From positions 62,001 through 126,000 of the forward strand of contig JAFLTC010000004.1 in the NCBI GenBank assembly GCA_022510615.1: a stretch of 64,000 bases of DNA, read 5' to 3'. Source of the DNA: Lachnospiraceae bacterium. Its GTDB lineage: Bacteria > Bacillota > Clostridia > Lachnospirales > Lachnospiraceae. Position numbers and translations under genes: made by a program. Below, in pieces: positions 52,819-62,034 of this stretch. The notes beneath the pieces are model-generated. The model had not been told where the DNA came from, made no database searches, and saw only the letters and a list, made by a program, of their open reading frames with translations. Within the stretch, counting starts at the first letter, position 1. Each line of letters opens with the position of its first letter.

Positions 52819-53943
52819 CTATAGAATCAAAATGTTAGCACAGGATAAATCATCTGCTAAATTATAGACGTTTCCGGAGGTTAAACCAACGACGGTAGGG
52901 CGTAAAACAGCATTTGATTTATTTTCCACCACCCGTGCTTTTTCGCCGTTACTAAGTTCCACCGTAGAATCTACCGGATAGAGAATGACACTGCCAAGAA
53001 AGCTTCTCATGGCGGTGATATCCAGCTCTTCCGTCATCGACATAATCATTTCCACTGCCGTACGCTGTGAGAATGATTTCTTATAAGGGCGCTCTGTAAC
53101 AAGAGCATCATAGACATCCGCAACAGAAAGAATTTTGGCATAATGAATAATTTTATCAGCATTACAACCAAGGGGATATCCGGCCCCATTCATTTTCTCG
53201 TGGTGCTGTAAAACAGCGAGAGAAATGGCGTCGGAAAATTCCTTTTTTTCTTTTAAAATTTCATAACCGAGAGTGGAGTGCTGCTTCATAATGGCAAACT
53301 CATCTTCATTTAGTCTACCCGGTTTATTTAAAATCTCCAAAGGAATTTTGGATTTTCCCATATCATGCAGAAGTCCGGCAATACCGATGTTGTATACATC
53401 TTTGTCGGAATATCCCTGATTTTTAGCAATAATCATAGACATGGTGGCAACATCCACGCTGTGTTTAAAGGTGTACTCGTCGCTGGTTTTCAGTGTGCTG
53501 ATATCAACGGCGAGAGCCTCATTATCATTAATTGCCTTCATTAAGTCATTGGTAATTTTACTGGAAGTTTCAGCAAACTGTTTTGTGCTGGAATTACTGT
53601 ACAAATACTGGATTCCCTCGGAAACTCTCTTTTTTACACTTTCGGAAAGAGTTACCTTGGCAGGGTCCTGTGTCCGCAGTTTTTCGACATTATGGCGCAC
53701 GACAGGAGGCAGGGTAGCGATATCATCTTCCGGCTTTTCCTGCTTTATATCTTCCTCTCCCTCGCTGACATAGACCCCGGGAACTCCCCTCTTTTTCAAG
53801 CCGTCAATTAAGTATTCATCCAAAAGAGTACCCCGGGCAATCAATGTACGGTCGAGACGATCTTTAATTGCCTGGTCAATTCGCATGCCTTCCTTCAGGG
53901 AGCTTGTGCGAACATAATAGCGCTTTATCAATAAATTCTCCAT
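52819..53943 (-). CDS. HD-GYP domain phosphodiesterase
   Basis: 374 residues. An N-terminal DUF3391-like region (RIDQAIKDRLDRTLIARG) precedes an HD-GYP domain with HDMGKSKIPLEILNKPG, the HHEKMNGAGYP signature and YDALVTERPYKK. Predicted to hydrolyse c-di-GMP. No receiver domain is present, so the input signal is unclear. The gene faces the thioesterase and lies near the PilZ gene. Confidence 0.93.
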   Translation of the reverse strand: MENLLIKRYYVRTSSLKEGMRIDQAIKDRLDRTLIARGTLLDEYLIDGLKKRGVPGVYVSEGEEDIKQEKPEDDIATLPPVVRHNVEKLRTQDPAKVTLSESVKKRVSEGIQYLYSNSSTKQFAETSSKITNDLMKAINDNEALAVDISTLKTSDEYTFKHSVDVATMSMIIAKNQGYSDKDVYNIGIAGLLHDMGKSKIPLEILNKPGRLNEDEFAIMKQHSTLGYEILKEKKEFSDAISLAVLQHHEKMNGAGYPLGCNADKIIHYAKILSVADVYDALVTERPYKKSFSQRTAVEMIMSMTEELDITAMRSFLGSVILYPVDSTVELSNGEKARVVENKSNAVLRPTVVGLTSGNVYNLADDLSCANILIL

Positions 53944-54191
53944 TCCGCTGTATTACACAGCCTATTCTGCTCATAAGTATATTTCGACAGTATCCAATAA
54001 AAAAAGAAGTTTAATAGTAATATTATACAACGGCTTGGAAAACAAAGCAATAAGGGAAAGATATAATAGATGAAAAAAATTCATCTTTAAAATGAAACGA
54101 ATTATACATTTTCGCTTTACTTTTTTATTCTCTCCGCTATAATAAAATATGCTGGTATAATAATAACTGCCAGGCGGAATGGAGGAAAACA

Positions 54192-54806
54192 ATGAAAAAC
54201 GGAATTGAAATCAGATGGCATGGCCGGGGTGGTCAGGGAGCGAAAACCGCAGCTTTATTATTAGCGGATGTTGCGTTTAAGACGGGGCAGAATGTACAAG
54301 GCTTTCCGGAATATGGTCCGGAGCGCATGGGGGCACCGATTACGGCGTACAATCGCATTAGTGCTGATAAAATCCGGGTTCATTCCAATATATATCATCC
54401 GGATTATGTGGTAGTAGTGGATGAAACTCTGTTAGGCTCTGTGGATGTAACCGCCGGACTGAAAAAAACCGGTGCCATTATTATAAATACACCAAAAAGC
54501 AAAGAAGAGATTAAAAAACATCTGGCAGGCTATGAAGGGCGTGTGTATACGGTAGACGCCAGAAAAATTTCTGTGGAAACGCTGGGAAAAAATTTCCCGA
54601 ACTCACCAATGTTAGCAGCTGCGGTTGCTGTCAGTGGTATTATGCCAAGAGAAAAATTCATTCATGAGATGCGGGCTTCTTATGAGCACAAGTTCGCGAA
54701 GAAGCCGGAGGTGATTGACGGCAATATGAAAGCATTGGAAATGACCTTCGATGTGCTGGAAGAAGCGTTGAAGGCAGATAAAGCGGCGCGAAAGCTTTCC
54801 GCTTAG
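54192..54806 (+). CDS. porC: 2-oxoacid:ferredoxin oxidoreductase gamma subunit (likely PFOR)
   Basis: 204 residues. Gamma-subunit pattern IRWHGRGGQGAKTAALLLAD and QGFPEYGPERMGAPI, then TVDARKISVETLGKNFPNSPMLAA. First gene of a gamma-delta-alpha-beta operon that oxidises a 2-oxoacid (most likely pyruvate) to acyl-CoA with reduction of ferredoxin. A TATAAT (54156-54161) lies 30 nt upstream. Confidence 0.93.
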   Translation: MKNGIEIRWHGRGGQGAKTAALLLADVAFKTGQNVQGFPEYGPERMGAPITAYNRISADKIRVHSNIYHPDYVVVVDETLLGSVDVTAGLKKTGAIIINTPKSKEEIKKHLAGYEGRVYTVDARKISVETLGKNFPNSPMLAAAVAVSGIMPREKFIHEMRASYEHKFAKKPEVIDGNMKALEMTFDVLEEALKADKAARKLSA

Positions 54807-54827
54807 AAAAACAGGAGAACAGGGAAT

Positions 54828-55133
54828 ATGAGAACAGATGTTACGAAAATAAATGAGAAGACCCCTCATCACCAGCTGACGGAAGGGCTGATGATGTTTG
54901 CCGGTGGTACTTCCCGCCATTTTAGTACTGGCGAGTGGAGAACAAATACACCGGTATTTTTAGCAGATAAATGTAAGCAGTGTTTATTGTGTGCGCCGGT
55001 CTGCCCGGACAGCAGTATTCCGGTGAAAAACGGAGAGCGTCTGGATTTTGACTTTGACCACTGTAAGGGCTGCGGTATTTGTGCTAATGTATGTCCTTTT
55101 GGGGCGATTGAGATGAAGGAGGGGAATGAATAA
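54828..55133 (+). CDS. porD: 2-oxoacid:ferredoxin oxidoreductase delta subunit (2[4Fe-4S] ferredoxin)
   Basis: 101 residues. Two CxxCxxCxxxCP-type motifs, CKQCLLCAPVCPD and CKGCGICANVCPF, each binding one 4Fe-4S cluster. It transfers electrons from the TPP site to soluble ferredoxin. Its stop overlaps the porA start as TAATG. Confidence 0.95.
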   Translation: MRTDVTKINEKTPHHQLTEGLMMFAGGTSRHFSTGEWRTNTPVFLADKCKQCLLCAPVCPDSSIPVKNGERLDFDFDHCKGCGICANVCPFGAIEMKEGNE

Positions 55134-56314
55134 TGGCAATTAAGGAACGTATGTCGGGAAATGAGGCAGTATCCTATGCAATCCGGCAGATAAATCCGGA
55201 TGTTATGCCGGCATTTCCGATTACTCCTTCCACGGAGATTCCCCAGCAGGTATCCACTTATATTGCAAATGGGGAAATGGATACGGAATTTATTCCGGTA
55301 GAGAGTGAGCATTCTGCCATGAGTGCTACGATCGGGGCTGAGGCAGCAGGAGCCAGAAGTCTCACTGCTACATCATCGGCAGGGCTTGCCCTGATGTGGG
55401 AAGAGCTTTTGTTGGCGGCATCGAACCGGCTGCCTTTGGTTATGGCATTAGTCAACCGTACTCTGTCGGGACCAATTAATATTAACTGTGACCATTCCGA
55501 CGGTATGGGAGCAAGAGATACCGGATGGATTCAGATTTATGCGGAAAATAATCAGGAGGCATATGATAATTTTCTTCAGGCATATCCGATTGCTGAGGAT
55601 GAGAGGGTGCATCTGCCGGTTATGATTTGCCAGGATGGATTTATTACGAGCCATGCGGTAGAAAATATTGAACTTCTGGAGGATAACCTGGTAAAGGATT
55701 TTGTGGGCGAATATGAGCCGGAGGAATATCTTTTAAATCCGGGGAAGCCGATTGCGGTAGGTCCTTATTCTGTTTCCAATTATGCTATGGAGGCAAAGAA
55801 AAATCAGGAAATTGCCATGGAAGCTTCGAAAGAGGTCATTCTTGAGGTGGCAGAGAAGTTTGCCAAGATGGCAGGCAGGGAGTATGGACTTTTTGAAGAA
55901 TACCGGACAGAGGATGCCGACTACATAATGCTGATTATGGGCTCTGCTGCCGGTACGGCAAAGCAGGCGGTGGACGATTTGCGGGAGCAGGGGAAAAAGG
56001 TAGGCGTTTTGAAACTCCGTGTATTCCGTCCGTTTCCGGCAAAGGAGATTGCCGAGGCGTTAAAGAATTGTAAAGCAGTGGCAATTCTCGACCGCTGTGA
56101 AAGCTATAACTCAAATGGCGGTCCTCTGGGAAGTGAAGTAAAAGCTGCGTTGTTTGATAACAAAGTAATGATAGAAGCAGTGAATTATATTTATGGTCTT
56201 GCCGGACGCGATTTTACCATCAGCGATGTAGAGGAAATTTTTGCTGAGCTGGCAGGCAAGGTAGAGAATGGAACGGAAATTGAAGAATATCGGTATGTGA
56301 GATTACGCAAATAG
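55133..56314 (+). CDS. porA: 2-oxoacid:ferredoxin oxidoreductase alpha subunit
   Basis: 393 residues with FPITPSTEIPQQVSTYIANGE and the GAEAAGARSLTATSSAGLALMWEEL stretch split over the pyrimidine-binding domain, then a C-terminal domain II (KVGVLKLRVFRPFP). It contributes the active-site Glu and substrate recognition. The gene order and lengths are those of four-subunit pyruvate:ferredoxin oxidoreductases, so pyruvate is the probable substrate. Confidence 0.93.
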   Translation: MAIKERMSGNEAVSYAIRQINPDVMPAFPITPSTEIPQQVSTYIANGEMDTEFIPVESEHSAMSATIGAEAAGARSLTATSSAGLALMWEELLLAASNRLPLVMALVNRTLSGPININCDHSDGMGARDTGWIQIYAENNQEAYDNFLQAYPIAEDERVHLPVMICQDGFITSHAVENIELLEDNLVKDFVGEYEPEEYLLNPGKPIAVGPYSVSNYAMEAKKNQEIAMEASKEVILEVAEKFAKMAGREYGLFEEYRTEDADYIMLIMGSAAGTAKQAVDDLREQGKKVGVLKLRVFRPFPAKEIAEALKNCKAVAILDRCESYNSNGGPLGSEVKAALFDNKVMIEAVNYIYGLAGRDFTISDVEEIFAELAGKVENGTEIEEYRYVRLRK

Positions 56315-56331
56315 AGGAGATAACTTGAATT

Positions 56332-57273
56332 ATGAGTGATTATAATTTGAAAACAATGATGGAAAAGCCGGATCGGCTGGCACCCGGACACCGTATGTGT
56401 GCCGGATGTGGCGCGACAATAGCAGTCCGTGCCGTGCTTCGCGCCCTTCATGAGGAGGACCGGGCTGTTGTCGGCAATGCTACCGGATGTCTGGAGGTTT
56501 CCTCCTATATGTATCCGTATACGGCATGGGAGGATAGCTATATACATAACGCCTTTGAGAATGCCGGAGCTACTTTGAGTGGTGTGGAAACTGCCTACCG
56601 GGTGTTGAAAAAACGCGGCAAACTGCCGGAAAATGAAAATTTTAAATTTATTACCTTCGGCGGTGATGGTGGAACCTACGATATTGGTTTCCAGTCTCTG
56701 TCCGGTGCTATGGAGCGTGGGCATGATATGGTATATGTCTGCTATGATAACGGTGCTTATATGAATACCGGTATCCAGCGTTCCTCCGCTACTCCGATGT
56801 ATGCGGATACTACTACCACACCGGTGGGAAAACAATCCAACGGAAAGATGCAGAATAGAAAGGATCTGGCAAGTATTATTGCGGACCATGATGTTCCATA
56901 TGTGGCGCAGACCACCTTTACCACTGATTTTAAAGATTTGCACCGCAAGGCAGAAAAGGCGATCTATACCGAGGGAGCCTGCTTTCTTAATATCATGACT
57001 CCATGCCCGAGAGGCTGGCGGTATGATACGCCGGAAATTATGAAAATCTGTAAGCTGGCAGTGGAAACCTGCTACTGGCCATTATTTGAGGTAGAAAACG
57101 GTAAATGGACCCTTTCCTACGAACCGAAGAAAAAACTTCCAATCGAAGACTTCTTACGGGAGCAGGGACGCTTTAAGCACCTGTTCAAGAAAGGCAATGA
57201 GGACTTAATCGTCCAGTTCCAGGAAGAAGTCGATAGACGTTGGGAGGACTTACTTTATAACTGTGCGCGCTAG
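56332..57273 (+). CDS. porB: 2-oxoacid:ferredoxin oxidoreductase beta subunit
   Basis: 313 residues. Cys motif RMCAGCGATIAVRAVL near the N-terminus, TPP motif GGDGGTYDIGFQSLSGA with YDNGAYMNTGIQ, and Cys for a third cluster (NATGCLEVS and TPCPRGW). It binds TPP-Mg and one 4Fe-4S cluster. Last gene of the por operon. A large structured inverted repeat begins 2 nt after the stop. Confidence 0.95.
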   Translation: MSDYNLKTMMEKPDRLAPGHRMCAGCGATIAVRAVLRALHEEDRAVVGNATGCLEVSSYMYPYTAWEDSYIHNAFENAGATLSGVETAYRVLKKRGKLPENENFKFITFGGDGGTYDIGFQSLSGAMERGHDMVYVCYDNGAYMNTGIQRSSATPMYADTTTTPVGKQSNGKMQNRKDLASIIADHDVPYVAQTTFTTDFKDLHRKAEKAIYTEGACFLNIMTPCPRGWRYDTPEIMKICKLAVETCYWPLFEVENGKWTLSYEPKKKLPIEDFLREQGRFKHLFKKGNEDLIVQFQEEVDRRWEDLLYNCAR

Positions 57274-57274
57274 A

Positions 57275-57453
57275 CCTGAGCCGTGCACTACCCAAAAAGG
57301 AACCCCTTCCCTGTGCTTGCACAGAGGGAAGGGGTTCCTTTTTGGGTAGTATAGGGCGAAGCCCGCGACCCCCGGATTACTTGGTAACGAACCAAACTCG
57401 TTGACAAGTAATCCGGGGGTGCAGCGGCTCATGTGGGTGGGGCACGGTTCAGG
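57275..57453 (+). repeat. Cloverleaf-like nested inverted repeat 2
   Basis: Outer arms CCTGAGCCGTGC (57275-57286) and GCACGGTTCAGG (57442-57453), 11 of 12 paired plus one G-T. They enclose two long hairpins, 57288-57349 (CTACCCAAAAAGGAACCC arms, about 28 bp) and 57368-57420 (ACCCCCGGATTACTTG arms). A fourth hairpin GTGCCCT/AGGGCAC lies at 57458-57482 outside the arms. The design is the same as at 47009-47145 with unrelated sequence. Confidence 0.7.
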
Positions 57454-57561
57454 CAGGGTGCCCTGGCGCAGGCGGAGGGCACTGGCTCATCTGCCAATAG
57501 AAAAATTGAAAAATCACTCACTTTATGCTACACTTTACATTAGTTTTAAGGAGGCATCAAT

Positions 57562-58398
57562 ATGAACATCAACGGAGCATTCTTTCAGGAATACGCAGCA
57601 CCGGGCATCATAGAAGAGGTGGCAGGAGTTGATTATGGAATACTGAAAAAACACACCTATTACTCCACGACAAGAGAGCGGGAGACGAAGGTAAATGTCC
57701 TGCTTCCACCCGGATATTCGGAAAATGAAAAATATCCCGTATTATATGCCCTGCATGGCTATTGGGGAGACGAAGATACTATTGTAAATATGGGGAGAGT
57801 ACAACAAATGCTTGGAAATCTCATTGCAGCCGGTGAAGCGGAAAAAATGATAGTGGTATTTCCTTATATTTATACGAGCAAAACTCAGGAAACCTGCAGC
57901 GGTCTTGACTCTGCTAATTGCCGGAATTATGATAATTTTGTCAACGACCTGACGACGGATTTGATGCCGTATATGGAACAGACATTTTCCGTTAAAACAG
58001 GACGGGAGAATACAGCAATTACCGGTTTTTCCATGGGTGGACGTGAGGCGCTGTTTATCGGAGTTACACGGATTAATTTGTTTCGTTATATCGGTGCCAC
58101 CTGTCCGGCACCCGGTCTTACACCCGGAATTGATTCCAACATGACACATCCGGGACAGCTGAAAGAAAGGGAACTTACGATAGATGAGACTACGCCATAT
58201 TTCCTACTGCTGACAGCCGGCAGTCAGGATGATGTTGTGTGGGATCATCCATCAAAATATCACGATATTTTGAATCATAACGGAGTGAATCATGTATGGC
58301 ATACCGTGTCGACGGGTGGACATGATGATACTAGTGTCCAGTCGCATTTGTATAATTATCTGAGAGCAATTTTTAAGATGGATTTAAATGGAGGTTAA
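57562..58398 (+). CDS. CE1/esterase-D-like alpha/beta hydrolase
   Basis: 278 residues. Nucleophile elbow GFSMGGREA, acid in GSQDDVV and His in STGGHDDTS give a plausible triad. NVLLPPGYSENEKYPVLYALHG is the usual start of feruloyl or acetyl-xylan esterase-like enzymes. No signal peptide, so it acts inside the cell on imported oligosaccharides or is a general esterase. A GH43 enzyme lies 1 kb downstream and a GH10 remnant at 42 kb, which hints at xylan use. Start after TTAAGGAGGCATCA. Confidence 0.87.
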   Translation: MNINGAFFQEYAAPGIIEEVAGVDYGILKKHTYYSTTRERETKVNVLLPPGYSENEKYPVLYALHGYWGDEDTIVNMGRVQQMLGNLIAAGEAEKMIVVFPYIYTSKTQETCSGLDSANCRNYDNFVNDLTTDLMPYMEQTFSVKTGRENTAITGFSMGGREALFIGVTRINLFRYIGATCPAPGLTPGIDSNMTHPGQLKERELTIDETTPYFLLLTAGSQDDVVWDHPSKYHDILNHNGVNHVWHTVSTGGHDDTSVQSHLYNYLRAIFKMDLNGG

Positions 58399-58399
58399 A

Positions 58400-58792
58400 A
58401 TGGCAGTTTCCAATATGAAAGTTAGTTTTCCCTGTGATGTCCGGGAGGCCTGGGAGATTGTCACTTCTCTTGAAAATTATTCATGGCGGAGTGACTTGGA
58501 CAGGATTGAAGTAATCAGTGAGAAGCAATTTATTGAATATACAAAGGAAGGATATTCCACTACGTTTACTGTTACAGCGTCAGAAGAGTGCAGAAGATGG
58601 GAATTTGATATGGAAAATGACAATATGAAAGGTCATTGGATTGGTATCTTCACCTCAAAGAACGGATTGACGGAAGTTGATTTTACAGAAGATGTCACGG
58701 CGAAAAAAATTTTTATGAGACCTTTTGTTAAGGCATATTTAAAGAAACAACAGGCATTGTATGTTGCTGATTTAAAGAAAGCATTGTCTTGA
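58400..58792 (+). CDS. SRPBCC (START-like) family protein
   Basis: 130 residues from ATG 58400, which has GGAGG correctly spaced; the tracked ATG overlaps the esterase end. SRPBCC pattern: [29 protein letters not shown] at the start, then alternating strands and a long C-terminal helix ([24 protein letters not shown]). Likely binds a hydrophobic ligand. It shares a transcript with the esterase (one-nt gap). Confidence 0.82.
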   Translation: MAVSNMKVSFPCDVREAWEIVTSLENYSWRSDLDRIEVISEKQFIEYTKEGYSTTFTVTASEECRRWEFDMENDNMKGHWIGIFTSKNGLTEVDFTEDVTAKKIFMRPFVKAYLKKQQALYVADLKKALS

Positions 58793-58817
58793 CAAATAGG
58801 GCGTTTCGCACCATAAT
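58789..58817 (+). promoter_or_regulatory. Promoter of rubrerythrin
   Basis: TTGACA 58789-58794, 17-nt spacer, CATAAT 58812-58817. The -35 overlaps the SRPBCC stop codon. Confidence 0.75.
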
Positions 58818-58863
58818 AGGATTAAGTTTTTACATCGATTATATAGTAAAGGAGAATTTCGTT

Positions 58864-59406
58864 ATGAAAGAATCAAAGTATGCAGGAACACAGACAGAGA
58901 AAAATTTAGAGGCAGCATTTGCCGGAGAGTCCCAGGCCAGAAATAAGTACACTTATTTTGCATCTGTGGCAAAGAAAGAGGGTTATGAGCAGATATCAGC
59001 CCTGTTTTTAAAAACAGCGGACAATGAAAAAGAGCATGCCAAGATGTGGTTTAAGGAGTTGAACGGTATCGGCAGCACTCCTGAGAACCTGAAAGCTGCT
59101 GCTGAGGGTGAAAACTTTGAGTGGACAGATATGTATGAGGGCTTTGCCAAAACGGCTGAGGAAGAGGGATTTACAGAGCTGGCTGAGAAATTCAGACTGG
59201 TAGCTGCTATTGAAAAGCACCATGAGGAACGTTACCGTGCTCTGCTTAACAACGTTGAGACGGCCCAGGTATTTAAAAAGAGTGAAGTGAAGGTTTGGGA
59301 ATGCCGTAACTGCGGCCATATTGTTGTGGGAACCGAAGCTCCGGAGGAGTGTCCGACATGTAACCACCCACAGAGCTATTTTGAAGTGAGTGCAGAGAAT
59401 TACTAA
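58864..59406 (+). CDS. Rubrerythrin
   Basis: 180 residues, start ATG 58864 after AAAGGAGAATTTC. Ferritin-like di-iron domain first ([38 protein letters not shown]), then a C-terminal rubredoxin domain ([10 protein letters not shown] ... [11 protein letters not shown]). Order is the classical one, in contrast to the reverse rubrerythrin at 13835. Peroxidase for protection of anaerobes. Confidence 0.96.
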   Translation: MKESKYAGTQTEKNLEAAFAGESQARNKYTYFASVAKKEGYEQISALFLKTADNEKEHAKMWFKELNGIGSTPENLKAAAEGENFEWTDMYEGFAKTAEEEGFTELAEKFRLVAAIEKHHEERYRALLNNVETAQVFKKSEVKVWECRNCGHIVVGTEAPEECPTCNHPQSYFEVSAENY

Positions 59407-59432
59407 AGACATCTTTTGAAAGGAGCATAAAA

Positions 59433-60410
59433 ATGAGCAAAGAAAGAGAACCATTGGTAACGAATATTTTTACAGCAGACCCGTCGGCACATGTATTTGA
59501 CGGTAAGTTATACATATATCCTTCCCATGATATTCCACACGATGGTGAGGACAATGATGAAGGTGATGAGTACCGTATGGAGGACTACCATATCCTGTCT
59601 ATGGATAACTTAGAGGCTCCTTGTGTAGATAATGGCGAGGCACTTCATATGAAGGATGTGCCATGGGTAAGCAAACAGATGTGGGCACCGGATGCCGCTT
59701 ATAAAAATGGTACTTATTATTTATATTTCCCGGCAAGAGATAAAGATGGAATTTTCCGTATCGGTGTTGCTACCAGTACGAGCCCGGTGGGATCTTTTAC
59801 ACCGGAGCCGGATTATATTCAGGGAAGCTACAGCATTGACCCTGCTGTATTAGTGGATGATGACGGAAGAGCGTACATGTACTATGGCGGACTTTGGGGC
59901 GGTCAGCTTGAAAAATGGCAGAGCGGTTCCTTTGATGAAGACGCACCAAAGCCAAAGGATGATGAGCCTGCCATTGGACCGATGTGTGCAGAGCTGAATG
60001 AAGATATGAAATCCATTAAGGGTGAGCCGATGCATCTCACTATTTTGGATGCGGATGGAAATCCGATTACTGCCGGTAATGAGGATTGTAGATTTTTCGA
60101 GGGAGCCTGGATGCACAAATATAACGGACTGTATTATTTATCCTATTCTACAGGAACGACACATTATGTTGTGTATGCGACCAGTGAGAATCCGAAAGGG
60201 CCGTTTACTTACCGCGGACGTATTCTGGAACCGGTCATCGGCTGGACAACGCACCATTCTATCGTAGAGTATAACGGTAAATGGTATTTGTTCTACCATG
60301 ACTGTGAGCTCTCAGAGGGGATTAACCACAGACGTACCGTTAAGTATACAGAACTTCATTATAATGAGGACGGTACGATTCAGACAATACATCCATATGA
60401 TCATAAATAA
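59433..60410 (+). CDS. Glycoside hydrolase family 43 enzyme
   Basis: 325 residues of a five-bladed propeller: IFTADPSAHVFDGKLYIY (catalytic Asp near the start), KQMWAPDAAYKNGTYYLYFP, YSIDPAVLVDDDGRAYMYYGG and the general-acid region EDCRFFEGAW. Typical of beta-xylosidase or alpha-arabinofuranosidase GH43 members without a signal peptide, so it acts on imported oligosaccharides. GAAAGGAGC precedes the ATG. Confidence 0.92.
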   Translation: MSKEREPLVTNIFTADPSAHVFDGKLYIYPSHDIPHDGEDNDEGDEYRMEDYHILSMDNLEAPCVDNGEALHMKDVPWVSKQMWAPDAAYKNGTYYLYFPARDKDGIFRIGVATSTSPVGSFTPEPDYIQGSYSIDPAVLVDDDGRAYMYYGGLWGGQLEKWQSGSFDEDAPKPKDDEPAIGPMCAELNEDMKSIKGEPMHLTILDADGNPITAGNEDCRFFEGAWMHKYNGLYYLSYSTGTTHYVVYATSENPKGPFTYRGRILEPVIGWTTHHSIVEYNGKWYLFYHDCELSEGINHRRTVKYTELHYNEDGTIQTIHPYDHK

Positions 60411-60422
60411 GGTGTACAAGAT

Positions 60423-60956
60423 ATGTTTTTTTCGATGGAATACAAAGCGCCCATTGGAAAACTTACGATAGCTGCCACGGATGACAGTGTTGTCGGATTG
60501 TGGATAGAGGGGCAGAAATATTTTCTGAATACACTGCAGGAAGAATTGGTTTCGGTGAAAGGAAATTCTGCGCTCAGACAGGCAGAGGGGTGGTTGGACA
60601 GGTACTTTGCCGGAGACAGACCGGCACCGGAGGAATTGCCTCTTTCTCCGATGGGAGGAAAATTCCGACAGGATGTATGGAAAATACTTTGTGAGATTCC
60701 CTACGGAGAGGTCACGACCTATGGGAGGATTGCAAAAAAGATAGCAGCTGAAAGAGGAATAAAATCAATGTCTGCCCAGGCAGTGGGCGGAGCGGTAGGG
60801 CACAATCCTATTTCTATTATTATTCCGTGCCACAGGGTAATTGGGGCAGACGGAGGCCTGACAGGTTATGCAGGAGGACTGGAAACCAAAGAAAAATTAT
60901 TGTCTTTGGAGGGTGTAGATATTCGGAATTTAAGTGACGCAGCCTCTGACCTGTAG
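60423..60956 (+). CDS. ogt: Methylated-DNA--protein-cysteine methyltransferase
   Basis: 177 residues. The active-site motif IIIPCHRVIGADGGLTGYAGG is present, with GEVTTYGRIAKKIA and the DNA-binding part ahead. It removes methyl groups from O6-methylguanine onto its Cys. 12 nt after the GH43 gene, so possibly co-transcribed. Confidence 0.95.
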   Translation: MFFSMEYKAPIGKLTIAATDDSVVGLWIEGQKYFLNTLQEELVSVKGNSALRQAEGWLDRYFAGDRPAPEELPLSPMGGKFRQDVWKILCEIPYGEVTTYGRIAKKIAAERGIKSMSAQAVGGAVGHNPISIIIPCHRVIGADGGLTGYAGGLETKEKLLSLEGVDIRNLSDAASDL

Positions 60957-61020
60957 ACAGCATAATGGCGTCAAGTTGCACCATCGTGCTAGATGAACAG
61001 AAATGAAAGGAGAGGTTTGA

Positions 61021-61902
61021 GTGACCTTACTAACCTATCAGACATTAAAAACGGTAGCAGAGTTGGGAAGTTTTCGCAAGGCGGCAGATCTTTTGGGTCT
61101 GACGCCTTCGGCGATTAGTCATGCCATATCCTCTCTGGAGGCTGAACTTGGATTTTCTGTGTTAAACCGAAGTAAAAACGGTGTGACGCTGACAAACTAC
61201 GGAGAGCAGCTTCTTCCCTATGTAAATGCTGTTCTCAATAGTGATGAAAGTTTACAGCAGGCGATTGCGGAGTTTAATGGTTTGAAACAGGGGCAGGTAA
61301 AGGTGGGCTGCTTTTCCAGTGTGTGTACGAACTGGCTGCCGGATATTATGCACTCCTTTCAGGAGGAATACCCGGGTATCAGTATCGAGATTTTTCAGGG
61401 GACCTATGATGATGTGGTATATTGGATAAAAAACGGTGTGGTGGATTTGGGATTTTTGTCTGTATCCAGTGCGGAGGATATTCCCATTGAGCCTCTGTAT
61501 AAGGACCCGCTCCTTTGTGTTGTTCCAAAGGGAATGAGAAAGGAAAAAAATGATGAACCTATGGGCATTGAGGAGATGAGGAATTGTCAGTTTGTGACCC
61601 AGAGGGAGAGTACCGATGCCGACATTCAAAATTTCTTAAAGAAAAATGATTTGAATGTGCAGTCCAGTTATCATGTGGTGGACGACCTCTCTACGATTGC
61701 TATGGTGGCAAACGGCTTTGGGATTTGTCTGATGCCGGAAATGGTGATGAATGATATTCCCTATGAGGTGGACTGTTATCCGGTAAAGCCGGACGCTTAT
61801 CGGATTATCGGAATCGCCACCCTGAATCCGGAAAATATGGCTCCGGCGGTGAGGACCTTTTATAACCGGGTACTGGAAAAATATAAAGAGGATTTTGAGT
61901 AG
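61021..61902 (+). CDS. LysR-family transcriptional regulator
   Basis: 293 residues from GTG 61021 with AAAGGAGAGG upstream. N-terminal winged helix (YQTLKTVAELGSFRKAADLLGLTPSAISHAISSLE) and a periplasmic-binding-type effector domain (GQVKVGCFSSV, IEIFQGTYDDVVYWI). Targets unknown. A TrpB2-like gene lies 1 kb downstream. Confidence 0.92.
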   Translation: MTLLTYQTLKTVAELGSFRKAADLLGLTPSAISHAISSLEAELGFSVLNRSKNGVTLTNYGEQLLPYVNAVLNSDESLQQAIAEFNGLKQGQVKVGCFSSVCTNWLPDIMHSFQEEYPGISIEIFQGTYDDVVYWIKNGVVDLGFLSVSSAEDIPIEPLYKDPLLCVVPKGMRKEKNDEPMGIEEMRNCQFVTQRESTDADIQNFLKKNDLNVQSSYHVVDDLSTIAMVANGFGICLMPEMVMNDIPYEVDCYPVKPDAYRIIGIATLNPENMAPAVRTFYNRVLEKYKEDFE

Positions 61903-61908
61903 GAAAAA

Positions 61909-61983
61909 ATGAAGGAAAGTCTTGTTGGCAAAGATGTGAATATATGTCTGCCAGGGGCTTTCTTTTCTGTATTCGATATGTGA
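61909..61983 (+). other. 24-codon ORF in frame with the GHKL ATPase, ending in TGA
   Basis: ATG 61909 with TAGGA upstream opens a frame (MKESLVGKDVNICLPGAF...) that ends at TGA 61981. The frame continues without interruption as KHGNKDYSLNEITDTIFLERSKEELL into the ATPase gene. This may be the degenerate 5' end of a once longer gene, or a chance ORF. Confidence 0.4.
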
Positions 61984-62034
61984 AAGCATGGAAATAAAGA
62001 TTATTCATTAAATGAAATAACTGACACAATATTT

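Noticed and set aside
61981-61983. TGA as a selenocysteine codon in the GHKL gene
   Set aside because: No selenocysteine insertion hairpin is evident downstream and the family does not use selenocysteine; a truncation is simpler.
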